In this document: positions 11,040 to 22,503 of the stretch, one piece after another
Numbering within the stretch: position 1 is the first letter of the stretch
How the letters are laid out: every line of letters starts with the position of its first letter
Assembly: GCA_032718475.1 (NCBI GenBank)
Contig: JAUCBJ010003687.1
Coordinates: forward strand, 1 to 63,664
Direction: 5' to 3'
From: Nemertoderma westbladi
Taxonomy: Eukaryota > Xenacoelomorpha > Nemertodermatida > Nemertodermatidae
Length of the DNA stretch: 63,664 bases
The notes under the pieces: model-generated
What the model was told of the DNA's origin: nothing
Database searches by the model: none
What the model saw: only the letters and a program-made list of their open reading frames with translations
Position numbers and translations under genes: made by a program

Positions 11040-13317
11040 TACCGAAATAATATATATATACATTAAATAATAATAATATACACAATAATAATATACCGAT
11101 ATAATATATATATATACTAAATAATAATAATATACACAATAATAATATACACAATAATAATATACACAATAGTAATATACACAATAATAATATACACAAT
11201 AATAATATACACAATAATAATATACACAATAATAATATACACAATAATAATATACACAATAATAATATATACACAATAATATTATACACAATAATAATAT
11301 ACACAATAATAATATATACACAATAATAATATATACACAATAATATTATACACAATAATAATATACACAATAATAATATATACACAATAATAATATATAC
11401 ACAATAATAATATACACAATAATAATATACACAATACTAATATACACAATAATAATATACACAATAATAATATGCACAATAATAATATACACAATAATAA
11501 TATATACACAATAATAATATACACAATAATAATATACACAATAATAATATACACAATAATAATATACACAATAATAATATACACAATAATAATATACACA
11601 ATAATAATATACACAATAATAATATACACAATAATAATATACACAATAATAATATACACAATAATAATATATACACAATAATAATATATACACAATAATA
11701 ATATACACAATAATAATATACACAATAATAATATACACAATAATAATATACACAATAATAATATACACAATAATAATATACACAATAATAATATACACAA
11801 TAATAATATACACAATAATAATATACACAATAATAATATACACTATAATAATATATACAAAATAATAATATATACACAATAATAATATACACAATAATAA
11901 TATACACAATAATAATATATACACAATAATAATATACACAATAATAATATACACAATAATAATATACACAATAATAATATACACAATAATAATATATACA
12001 AAATAATAATATATACACAATAATAATATACACAATAATAATATACACAATAATAATATATACACAATAATAATATACACAATAATAATATACACAATAA
12101 TAATATACACAATAATAATATACACAATAATAATATACACAATAATAATATATACACAATAATAATATATACACAATAATAATATACACAATAATAATAT
12201 ACACAATAATAATATACACAATAATAATATACACAATAATAATATATACAAAATAATAATATATGCACAATAATAATATATACACAATAATAATATACAC
12301 AATAATAATATACACAATAATAATATATACACAATAATAATATACACAATAATAATATACACAATAATAATATACACAATAATAATATATACACAATAAT
12401 AATATATACACAATAATAATATACACAATAATAATATACACAATAATAATATACACAATAATAATATACACAATAATAATATACGCAATAATAATATATA
12501 CACAATAATAATATATACACAATAATAATATACACAATAATAATATACACAATAATAATATACACAATAATAATATATACACAATAATAATATATACACA
12601 ATAATAATATACACAATAATAATATACACAATAATAATATACACAATAATAATATACACAATAATAATATATACAAAATAATAATATATACACAATAATA
12701 ATATATACACAATAATAATATACACAATAATAATATACACAATAATAATATATACACAATAATAATATACACAATAATAATATACACAATAATAATATAC
12801 ACAATAATAATATACACAATAATAATATACACAATATTAATATACACAATAATAATATACACAATAATAATATATACACAATAATAATATACACAATAAT
12901 AATATACACAATATTAATATACACAATAATAATATACACAATAATAATATACACAATAATAATATACACAATAATAATATACACAATAATAATATACACA
13001 ATAATAATATACACAATAATAATATATACACAATAATAATATACACAATAATAATATATACGAAATAATAATATATACACAATATTAATATATACACAAT
13101 AATAATATACACAATAATAATATACACAATAATAATATACACAATAATAATATACACAATATTAATATACACAATAATAATATACACAATAATAATATAT
13201 ACACAATAATAATATACACAATAATAATATACACAATATTAATATACACAATAATAATATACACAATAATAATATATACACAATAATAATATATACACAA
13301 TAATAATATACAATATA
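11040..13317. repeat. AT-rich microsatellite, 15/17-bp unit
   Basis: About 2.3 kb of ATACACAATAATAAT (15 bp), with a frequent 17-bp variant that has an extra AT. The left edge, with AAATAATAATAATATACAC and TATATATATA runs, is itself duplicated. Long ORFs on the minus strand here (poly CILLLCILLL or YYYCV) are artefacts of a repeat without stops. Confidence 0.95.
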
Positions 13318-13595
13318 AGCATTCAAAGCTCAGCATGCAATGCATGGTAAGCGGACGGTTGCGAGGCTGTTTTCTCCTCCAAATGGAGGCTTTCTCATGA
13401 ACCTAAAGTAGACGGAGACAAAAGAGATTTCAGTTTGAAACGGATTTTCATTTTGCATATGAATACTTCACAACCGTCAGGTGTTTAATCTTCTTGAAAG
13501 ACAAAATAATACATCGCAGTAAAGTTGAAAGCGTAGCTAATAAGTAATCTCAAGCTTTTTGCCAAATTTGCCATAAACAATCTGATATCTTGCAG

Positions 13596-13749
13596 GGAAT
13601 CAAGTTGTGGCTGAGGTCTACCAGGAATCAACCAATAGAAGCTGTACTGTGTCCCCGCCAAGGTTGTACGTACGACCACAAGTACCCAGATACTCGGGCC
13701 CCAATCGCCAGACGTAACGTTAAGTCTGAGAATTCGTCGTTGACGCGAA
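13596..13749 (+). CDS. E2F: E2F transcription factor, marked-box exon (partial gene)
   Basis: A 154-bp exon between an acceptor (ATATCTTGCAG) and a donor (CGAA|GTAAGT). It encodes IKLWLRSTRNQPIEAVLCP, which aligns with the end of the E2F1-3 marked box (pattern IxLxST..GPIEVxLCP), the surface that contacts DP and partner proteins. The exon ends in phase 1 and the acceptor at 39693 supplies exactly two bases, so the frame continues into the next exon. Upstream exons (DNA-binding and dimerisation domains) are not visible between 9.9 and 13.6 kb. Alone the match would be weak. Together with the phase agreement and the strongly E2F-like tail at 41062 it is credible. Confidence 0.6.
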
Positions 13750-14145
13750 GTAAGTGCATTACTGCCTATTATTTGCCGGTTATAACAAACATATTATTTT
13801 GGGCGCTAATTTGATACTTGGCTTAATTAGCCTTGCTATACACAGACCTTTTTGGGGAACTGGTTAAACAGTTGATTTAAACTTGTGAAGGGAACTAATT
13901 TATCTTGTGTCAAACACCTACCACAAAGTTATTTAAATCTCAGTTGGTTCAACCCAAACATTTCCAAATTAAAAAGTGTATTTTGATAAAAAATTAATTA
14001 TAGCTGTTTTTATGATGTAATTTCCGGGTAATAATTAACAGGGACTTTTTAATTAAAGTGTAAATCATCGACTTCAATAACAGCTGATTACTGCAACTCA
14101 ACTGCAACACTATTCACTTCCGTTTATTGTTTCGGATACAATAAT
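13750..14145. other. Start of the large E2F intron
   Basis: Donor GTAAGT followed by unique AT-rich DNA. I see no other feature. Confidence 0.5.
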
Positions 14146-15200
14146 GGGGGGGGGGGGGGTTACCCACTGTCTTTTTTTCATCAGATTTTTTTGTTTTTCC
14201 GATGTAAAATTTTATGGTAATTCCGAATCTGAAATCAGTTTTTCGATACGTTGTTTTGTTCTTGAGTTATGGCAACTTTTGTAATTGTCATCCAAATTTG
14301 CAAATTTTTAATTTTGGTGCAGCACCACATTTGACACCAATAAAGACCATCAAACACCCAGAAATGTCGAGATATTTTGCGATTTTCGGAATCAGCGCCG
14401 AAAATTACCATGTAGGTATCAAAACCGCAAAAGAAGATCATTTTTGAAAAATTAAAAAAAATTCAACTTTTGGTGCATGTTTGGTCAGTTGTAATCAGGA
14501 GGAAATTTAAAAACACGTTTTTCTTGGTTTATCATTTTTTTCACATAATTCCCTACTAGTTCTGTAATTTTTTACCGATTTTAATTCTGTTGGCGTTTTT
14601 TCGAAGCTCCTGGTGTCGCCAACAAACGATACTACCAGATTTATTTTTTTTTGAATTATATGAAAAGTTACAGCATTTAAAATATCAAAATATGTTAAAA
14701 TACCCGAATTTTGAAAATACTAAAATTTTAGCATATTTTGATATTTTAAATGCTGTAACTTTTGATATAATTGATTACATTTTTTATTTTATTATTATAA
14801 CATTACATTATTTTAATTTGATTTATAAACTGATTACAACTCTGACCAAACATGCACCGAAAGTGAAATTTGTTGAAATTTTTCAAAATTGATCTGCTTT
14901 TGCGGTTTTGATAACTATAGGCCAATTTCGGCGCTGATTCTGAAAATGGCAAAATATGTCGACTTTTATTCGTGTTTGATGATCTTTTTTGTGTCAAATG
15001 TGGTGCTGCACCAAAATTAAAAATTTTCAAATTTTGGATGAAAATTACAAAGATTGTACCATAACTCGAGAACAAAACAACTTATCGAAAAACTGATTTC
15101 AGATTCGGAATCACCTTAAAATTTTACATCGGAAGACACATTAAAATAATCTGATGAAAAAAGACAGGGGGTAAACCCACCCACCCCCCCCCCCCCCCCC
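14146..15200. mobile_element. Foldback element with poly-G/poly-C termini, about 1.05 kb
   Basis: It begins with 14 G followed by TTACCCACTGTC and ends GACAGGGGGTAAACCC plus a C-rich run. About 500 bp on each side are inverted copies: ATGTAAAATTTTA, CGAATCTGAAATCAG and GGTGCAGCACCACATTTGAC on the left recur as complements on the right. The centre (about 14665-14765) is itself a palindrome around AATATCAAAATATG. There is no coding capacity. It sits in the E2F intron. Confidence 0.8.
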
Positions 15201-15720
15201 TTAATATAATAATTTATAATTAACACCGTTAATTCCACGAGACGCGATATTTATTAATTAACCGAGATGATATTTGTGTCCATTTTATTCGGAAATGGAT
15301 GTGAATTAAAACTAAAGTAAAATTTTTCTTTAAGAATTTAAGTGCCAAAACATTAAATCTCAATTAATAGACTGAAGAGGTTCTAGTTGATTATAGCGAC
15401 AGTATACAAAGCCCTCGATAACACCTGCTTGTACCGGTACCGACTATTCCTGTTTATGATTAATACCCTGTTTTGAAATACCGTCACTGATACAGATGAT
15501 TAGCTACGTTGTATAGTCCGAGGCGTCCATTAATTAAAGGACGCCTTGGTGAAGCCTACCGTTGCTGTGGTACTGGTTGCAGATAGTCAGTAAAATTAAT
15601 GTAAGGGGTGAGTGACCTTTCCCGGGTGCGTCAGTAACAGGCATAACTCATGCTGAGTCCAATGGACGCTAGCGCAATCCCACCCGCCGTAAAAACAATT
15701 CTCACCCGCCGTTAAATGTT
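15201..15720. other. Unique intron DNA
   Basis: Contains one strong hairpin, AGGCGTCC and GGACGCCT around a 10-base AT loop near 15525. Nothing else is recognised. Confidence 0.4.
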
Positions 15721-17644
15721 ATACAATATACATTTTATACATCCTTCTCTACTGTACCTATAGAGTTACATACTGTATTTCCATTTTATACACCCTTCTC
15801 TACTGTACCTACAGAGTTACATACTGTATCTCTACTGTACCTACAGAGTTACATACTGTATCTCTACTGTACCTACAGAGTTACATACTGTATCTCTACT
15901 GTACCTACAGAGTTACATACTGTATTTCCATTTTATACACCCTTCTCTTCTGTACCTACAGAGTTACATACTGTATTTATACACCCTTCTCTTCTGTACC
16001 TACAGAGTTACATACTGTATTTATACACCCTTCTCTTCTGTACCTACAGAGTTACATACTGTATTTATACACCCTTATCTTCTGTACCTACAGAGTTACA
16101 TACTGTATTTCCACTTCTGTACCTACAGAGTTACATACTGTATTTCCACTTCTGTACCTACAGAGTTACATACTGTATTTCCACTACTGTACCTACAGAG
16201 TTACATACTGTATTTCCACTACTGTACCTACAGAGTTACATACTGTATTTCCACTTCTGTACCTACAGAGTTACATACTGTATTTCCACTACTGTACCTA
16301 CAGAGTTACATACTGTATTTCCATTTTATACACCCTTCTCTACTGGACCTACAGAGTTACATACTGTATTTCCATTTTATACACCCTTCTCTACTGTACC
16401 TACAGAGTTACATACTGTATTTCCACTTCTGTACCTACAGAGTTACATACTGTATTTCCACTTCTGTACCTACAGAGTTACATACTGTATTTCCACTACT
16501 GTACCTACAGAGTTACATACTGTATTTCCACTACTGTACCTACAGAGTTACATACTGTATTTCCACTTCTGTACCTACAGAGTTACATACTGTATTTCCA
16601 CTACTGTACCTACAGAGTTACATACTGTATTTCCACTACTGTACCTACAGAGTTACATACTGTATTTCCACTACTGTACCTACAGAGTTACATACTGTAT
16701 TTCCACTACTGTACCTACAGAGTTACATACTGTATTTCCACTTCTGTACCTACAGAGTTACATACTGTATTTCCACTACTGTACCTACAGAGTTACATAC
16801 TGTATTTCCACTACTGTACCTACAGAGTTACATACTGTATTTCCACTACTGTACCTACAGAGTTACATACTGTATTTCCACTACTGTACCTACAGAGTTA
16901 CATACTGTATTTCCACTACTGTACCTACAGAGTTACATACTGTATTTCCACTACTGTACCTACAGAGTTACATACTGTATTTCCACTACTGTACCTACAG
17001 AGTTACATACTGTATTTCCACTACTATACCTACAGAGTTACATACTGTATTTCCACTACTGTACCTACAGAGTTACATACTGTATTTCCACTACTGTACC
17101 TACAGAGTTACATACTGTATTTCCACTTCTGTACCTACAGAGTTACATACTGTATTTCCACTACTGTACCTACAGAGTTACATACTGTATTTCCACTACT
17201 GTACCTACAGAGTTACATACTGTATTTCCACTACTGTACCTACAGAGTTACATACTGTATTTCCACTACTGTACCTACAGAGTTACATACTGTATTTCCA
17301 CTACTGTACCTACAGAGTTACATACTGTATTTCCACTACTGTACCTACAGAGTTACATACTGTATTTCCACTACTGTACCTACAGAGTTACATACTGTAT
17401 TTCCACTACTATACCTACAGAGTTACATACTGTATTTCCACTACTGTACCTACAGAGTTACATACTGTATTTCCACTACTGTACCTACTGAGTTACATAC
17501 TGTATTTCCACTTCTGTACCTACAGAGTTACATACTGTATTTCCACTACTGTACCTACAGAGTTACATACTGTATTTCCACTACTGTACCTACAGAGTTA
17601 CATTCTGTATTTCCACTACTGTACCTACAGAGTTACATACTGTA
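15721..17644. repeat. 35-bp satellite array, left part
   Basis: The unit TACCTACAGAGTTACATACTG plus TATTTCCACTACTG is 35 bp. Longer units with ATTTTATACACCCTTCT are common at the left edge. From about 16400 the array is very uniform. It is cut at 17644 by the BEL/Pao element and resumes at 30161. Confidence 0.95.
17640..17644. repeat. Target site duplication, left copy
   Basis: CTGTA directly before the 5' LTR; the same five bases follow the 3' LTR. Five bp is usual for BEL/Pao integrase. The site is part of the satellite unit. Confidence 0.85.
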
Positions 17645-18883
17645 TGTAAAAGCTTCTGTGGGATATAACTGGCCCTTTTGCTTTGCAATCCAGTTCCCCC
17701 CCAGGCGCTGGAATACTCTAAAAAGCTCTCTAACTCGAATGATACAAAGCGACCGGCTGATTGGCTGATTTGTTATACGAGGGGCTCTTTACTATGATTC
17801 TATCGGCCAACCAGAGCTATAGCAGCAGAGTATGCAACCAGGGCAACCGAGCGGAGTGACTCATTTTGTGTGTTGGCCAAGGGCTGCAAAAATCCTGATA
17901 GTTCGGCATTTAGATATTCGTGGAACCTGTGGAATCTGGTGTTCTGCCAATGAGAGCGATTCCTCTCTGTGTAAAAAGATACCTGCAACGGTGTTAGAGT
18001 CAGAGAGAGTGTTTTTGTTACTGTTGTGTTGTAGCTATCTAGGCCAGGAACACCGGCACTAGAGTCAACTCGTTTTCATACTTTAGAAGAAACATTAGTA
18101 GGCTTAAATTATAGAGCGTATAACTGTTATCGGTTCATAACAATCAGTGCATATCACGGTCCATATCAGTACATTGTCATATCATATCTTAACCTACCGT
18201 CTTAATGGTTTGCTGTTGTTTGGTTGAATATTATTTGGAGAACATTTATAAAGAACCCAAATTTCCCAATTTTCTTGATACACTACAGGTTAGAGAGACG
18301 GGTTATATATAGCGATTGCGACTTATATTATTGTGGTTTGTAGTGAATTTAATGCTAATTGATAAGCACTACATGAATCCGTTGCTGTTCTCTTTATATA
18401 TGATAAAATTCATTGACGGTCGGCAAATTAGTGAGCAGTATTGTGTGTTACCGGTAGTGTGCATGATTGTGACTGATAACTAAGCATTTCCTAAAGAATG
18501 CGCCTCATACGTGAATCATAAGCCTTACCGACTTACCGTTGTGATTAGTATAAGTCATAGCTCTGTTTAAATAGATAGAGCGCCACGTCCTAAAGGAACT
18601 GCTAATATTTCCCGAAAGTGAATAATATTAGTCAGAAATTAATTATTAACGATCAATCGAATAATACAGTACAGTAAGCTTACACTGCAATAATAATCTA
18701 AGCCCTCAGAATCCAGTCTCCCGGGAATATCCAGCGGGTGAATGGATGCGCACTAGGCTGGCTTCTGCTAATGTTGTGTTTATTGGTATTAAATATTTGT
18801 CATCTTCTAAAGTCTATTTATAAACCAAAAGACATATCAATTTTGGCAGGTTAAACTGCTAAAGGTCTTCAAAAGCGCGTACA
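17645..18883 (+). repeat. 5' LTR of the BEL/Pao element
   Basis: 1,239 bp, beginning TGTAAAAGCTTCTGTGGG and ending AAAGCGCGTACA. A TATA-like TTATATATAG lies near 18305. ORFs within it occur identically in the other LTR and have no coding support. The transcription start and R boundaries cannot be placed. Confidence 0.93.
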
Positions 18884-18944
18884 ATAACAGTTATTGACTT
18901 TATTGCAGTAAGCAATAAAGTTGAAAGTACCGGTCAACCGGTAA

Positions 18945-19080
18945 ACCTGAACCGGTACTTCTGTAGGTCAGTAGGCCCAACTGCCAGAACCAGTACTGCT
19001 GTAGGTCCGTAGGTCCAACTGCCAGAACCGGTACTTCTGTAGGTCCGTAGGCCCAACTGTCCTAACCGGTACTTCCAGTA
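18945..19080. repeat. 38-bp tandem repeat in the leader
   Basis: About 3.5 copies of GAACCGGTACTTCTGTAGGT plus CCGTAGGCCCAACTGCCA, with a few substitutions. Confidence 0.85.
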
Positions 19081-19249
19081 TAAGTACATTAGTATTATTC
19101 GATTTGATTATTGCATACCGGTAGGCTGTTTAAGAGATTAGGGACTGTACACCCCTTGTTTCTTTTGGAGCTTACTTATTTCTGTCAGTTTTATTTACAT
19201 GTAAGTTAATATTGAGCTGAAGACGTGTAAGTCTGCTCAGATTGTTCAG

Positions 19250-19838
19250 ATAATTATAGGCCGGACTGTTGTCGGATTGTTGTTGGGTTTGGAGAGATTA
19301 CGGCGTGTGTAGAGTTTGTCCGATAGAGTGCCAGTTAGTAAGTTGGGGCAGCCATAGCTGTAAGGTCAATCCCCTCTTAAAGAATAAGTCGTACTACCGT
19401 GTTAGAACGCATACTAACTAACAATTTTGGAATCTGCACATACTGTAGTTTATTTAGGCTTGACAGTATTCTGCCAGCGTTTTGGCCTGTGTTTGTTTGT
19501 GTGGTCTGTTCAGGTACCGTAATAGTTATTACTCAGATATTTTGTAGGCTGGATTGTTGTCTAGCTATTATTAGGTCTGAAGAGATTGCTGCGTGTGTAG
19601 AGTTTGTCTGATAAAGTGCCAGTTAGTAAGTTGGGGCAGCCATAGCTGTAAGGTCAATCCCCTCTTAAAGAATAAGTCGTACTACCGTGTTAGAACGCAT
19701 ACTAACTAACCGTTTCGGAATCTACACGTACAGTAGTTTATTTAGGCTTGGTGGTAGTCTGCCAGCGTTTGGTCTGTATTTTGTTTGAGTATTCTGTACG
19801 GGTAGCGTAATATTTATTATTCAGAGTTTATGCGATTA
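19250..19838. repeat. 288-bp tandem duplication in the leader
   Basis: Two copies of about 288 bp. The core from GCCAGTTAGTAAGTTGGGGC to AACGCATACTAACTAAC is almost identical in both; the flanks have diverged. It could carry packaging or dimerisation signals, by analogy with other retroelement leaders. Confidence 0.85.
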
Positions 19839-20764
19839 TTCGCAACATTCATGTCCCCAAGTTTATTCCTACAGTAATTGTGTTTGTTACACATACCGTT
19901 ATAGTTAAATTAACCCCGGTACTACACGGGCTGCTTGGCGTAGGACAAGACTGGTGACTTTGTGCTTCGGTCACTCCAGCAGATGCCGTGGTTCTTTTAA
20001 CTGTTCAAGTATATTTAACTACTGATTATTTGTTGTACCAGTACTTGTACCTAATTTAGGGTTTAGTGTACAGTGCTTTCCGAAAGTAATTAGTGTGTAG
20101 GCAGTATATTTGTGTTGTAAAGTGGTTAATAGGCACGCTGGATCTGGTAGTCCGCGGTAATTAACTTCTAGGTAGGAACACTCCGTGATACATAACGTAG
20201 TACCTATAGCGATACGGCTATAGGTCGTCAGGCGGTGGTATTTTCCTATCTGGACAGTGCAATATATTTACTACTACTTATTATTTTCAAATACCGTAGT
20301 ACCCTGTCCGTTGTAATAACCAGAAATCTAACCCTTTGTTAGGCTGGTTTGTAGACTTCCTGTAAAATTACCCTAAAAATTCGTGCGTAATATTTTGTTG
20401 TGTTTAATTAGAGAATTAATCTCACCCGTATCGTAAGTAATTTGTAGTATTAAGTAACTTAGGTAAATTAGAATTATCTGTTTTAGTGTCAAATAAATAG
20501 CACTCCACTGAGAGCGTACAGCTTCTGTGTAGTGACTCCCCCAGAAATAATAACATTTATTTCAAATATTGACAAAAACCCATTTTAAACGGGTATATAA
20601 ATATTATAAATCAACTCAAACGATTTATAAATAGTAGGCCTGCCATACAACAACTAGGTCTCAATATCAGTTGGACTACTGCTTAAATAGCGGTAATAAA
20701 GTAAGTTAAAGTAACCAAGTAACCCTAAAATATTCAGAAATTCAATTATTCTAAAATAATTGAC

Positions 20765-21015
20765 ATACCGGTATTTACCATAGGCTTATTATATTTATTT
20801 CTATAAATTTATGCTGAAATCATACCGGTATTCTGTAATTAATTCTAATTCATAATTATACTTATATACACTATAAGTGTAAGCTGTATACCGGTATTCA
20901 CGATAGGCCTATTATATATTTATATATATTTGTGCTAAATTTATATACCGGTACTCTGTGACAAAACTAGTTTACAATACTTATATATATTATAAGTGCA
21001 TACCGGTATTCTAAT
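20765..21015. repeat. ATACCGGTA motif cluster upstream of gag
   Basis: Five copies of ATACCGGTA(T/C) in about 250 bp, embedded in a degenerate duplication of about 120 bp that also repeats ACTTATATA...TATAAGTG. Confidence 0.75.
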
Positions 21016-21117
21016 ATACTGCAATAAATTACTGGTACTAGGCCAACGGTCATACTGAATTACTAGACTTGCTTTAACTGAAACTATAGCAGTAAGCATT
21101 CAACTGTATAGCTAAAC

Positions 21118-22107
21118 ATGTCTGACACTCAGCAAAACCTGTCAGACAGTCTAATCGATACAACCATCTGTGACACAGATAGGAGTGTGGAGCGATTAAG
21201 AAAGGAGTTCAGCTCACCTCCTACTGAAAGAAAAGTCATCCCTCCAGTAGTGGTATCAGACCCTAAGCTAATCCAACACCGTAGGTCTATCATCGGCACT
21301 CGGGCCCAAGTCAAACGGAACCAGGAAGCAGCTGTCCCACAGCAGCAACAGCCTAGTCAAGAAACTTGTTCCCAGCGATCCGATAGCTCCAGTAGTTCGG
21401 ATACTGTCGAGCTGACCCCCGAACGCGGATTGCAGATGACAGCTAAAGCCTACTCGGACCCCCTTCTCACCCTTCCTGCCGCAGTGCTAACTACTCTATT
21501 GATTGCGGTGGAGGAACATCAAGCCGATTGGGCGAGAAATAAGCGAGCGACCCAAGATAATTATGCGGGATACGCCAGGGAAGAATTGATGTCTATTGTC
21601 GAGTCACAATGGAACTTTCCCGGACCCGGACTCCCGTTAGATCTGTCCGAGGCTACTTGGGAAGATATACACAGGATGGGAGTGGCTAAAGATACGATGG
21701 ATCCAGCTGTTTGGAAGAGGTCGGCAGCAGGATATGTGCAGGGATTCTTCGGCTCCTTAGAGCGATTAGAAGAACAACTGTTTCGACAACCCCAAGGACC
21801 TCAAGAGCAGGAAGAACTGCTATATCAAGTACGTGAAAGAACCCTACGCATTCGACTAATCCTATCAGCTTTTGAGGAAACTTCCAAAAGAAGACAGGAC
21901 ACGTCGCTGCAGGTTGCTGTCAAAACTTGGTTCCAGCGGGTAGGTCTCCAAGTACAAGAAACAGACCAGTGGAAATCCCAGTTGTCTGAGAGACGAACCT
22001 ATGACGAATCAACCGATGTCACCCTTCCTCAAGTGGAAGGCGAAGAGACCGCAGAGAGACCACGAACGAGAGACGCCATAGACATTTATCAGTCCGACTA
22101 TCAGTGA
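21118..22107 (+). CDS. BEL/Pao gag N-terminal ORF, ends at in-frame TGA
   Basis: 329 codons from the first ATG after the leader. It is charged and Gln-rich (QQQQPSQE, then a Ser-rich run near residue 90). I recognise no domain in it. By position, and because the same frame continues after the stop, it is the N-terminal part of gag. The TGA at 22105-22107 is followed by an open frame with no shift. It is either a nonsense mutation or, less likely, a readthrough site. The start is uncertain because no relative was compared. Confidence 0.65.
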   Translation: MSDTQQNLSDSLIDTTICDTDRSVERLRKEFSSPPTERKVIPPVVVSDPKLIQHRRSIIGTRAQVKRNQEAAVPQQQQPSQETCSQRSDSSSSSDTVELTPERGLQMTAKAYSDPLLTLPAAVLTTLLIAVEEHQADWARNKRATQDNYAGYAREELMSIVESQWNFPGPGLPLDLSEATWEDIHRMGVAKDTMDPAVWKRSAAGYVQGFFGSLERLEEQLFRQPQGPQEQEELLYQVRERTLRIRLILSAFEETSKRRQDTSLQVAVKTWFQRVGLQVQETDQWKSQLSERRTYDESTDVTLPQVEGEETAERPRTRDAIDIYQSDYQ

Positions 22108-22503
22108 TTCCTAGGAGACGAAGAGTTGAGGAGACGGCTGTCTGGACTTTCCCCTAATAGTGAAGGAACCCAGCGTGTGTTAGACTCAATCGATGCTGAA
22201 ATGTTAGCTGCTAACCAAGCTGAATTTGATGAAAAACTCCGCCTCGCTAGAATCCAAGAAGAACAAGTAAAGAAAAAGCGGATAGAGGACAAAAAGGCAG
22301 TAGCAGCGGCGAAAGCGGCAGTGGCAGTGGAAGCGGCAAAGGCAGCAGCGGCAGTGGAAGAGGCAAAGGCAGTAGCATCGGCGAAAGCTGCAGCGACAGT
22401 AGAAGCAGCCAAAGCAGCAGCAGCAATAGCATTGGCAGACGCAGAACAGAGAGCGTCTGAAGAGACCACACAACTGGAGTTGGAAAATCTTCAAGAGACG
22501 TAA
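22108..22503 (+). CDS. gag continuation: Ala/Lys/Glu-rich coiled coil, ends at in-frame TAA
   Basis: Same frame as the ORFs on both sides. The first ATG is downstream, so 22108-22503 is best seen as the middle of one protein. Residues encoded at about 22290-22450 are an alanine-rich heptad-like stretch (AKAAVAVEAAKAAAAVEE), a long coiled coil built from GCAG/AAGC-type short repeats. The TAA at 22501-22503 is again in frame with what follows. Confidence 0.6.
   Translation, partial: FLGDEELRRRLSGLSPNSEGTQRVLDSIDAEMLAANQAEFDEKLRLARIQEEQVKKKRIEDKKAVAAAKAAVAVEAAKAAAAVEEAKAVASAKAAATVEAAKAAAAIALADAEQRASEETTQLELENLQET

Larger units (their letters stand above)
18884..21117 (+). other. 5' leader of the BEL/Pao element
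   Basis: Non-coding. It begins AATAACAGTTATT, a palindrome, where a primer-binding site would be expected; no TGG follows the LTR. It contains three sets of internal repeats, listed separately. The remaining sequence has no ORF of note. Confidence 0.7.

Noticed and set aside
10993-13345. Long minus-strand ORFs rich in Ile, Leu, Tyr and Cys
   Set aside because: Produced by the ATACACAATAATAAT microsatellite; pure repeat translation.
14214-15075. Small ORFs on both strands of the foldback element
   Set aside because: They mirror each other across the inverted repeat and have no domain.
17800-18062. ORFs on both strands in the LTR, repeated at 29077-29339
   Set aside because: Identical because LTRs are duplicated; they overlap each other on opposite strands and lack coding features.
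22100-22110. Programmed readthrough of the gag TGA and TAA
   Set aside because: Contexts CAG TGA TTC and ACG TAA GAC do not match known leaky contexts; nonsense change is simpler.
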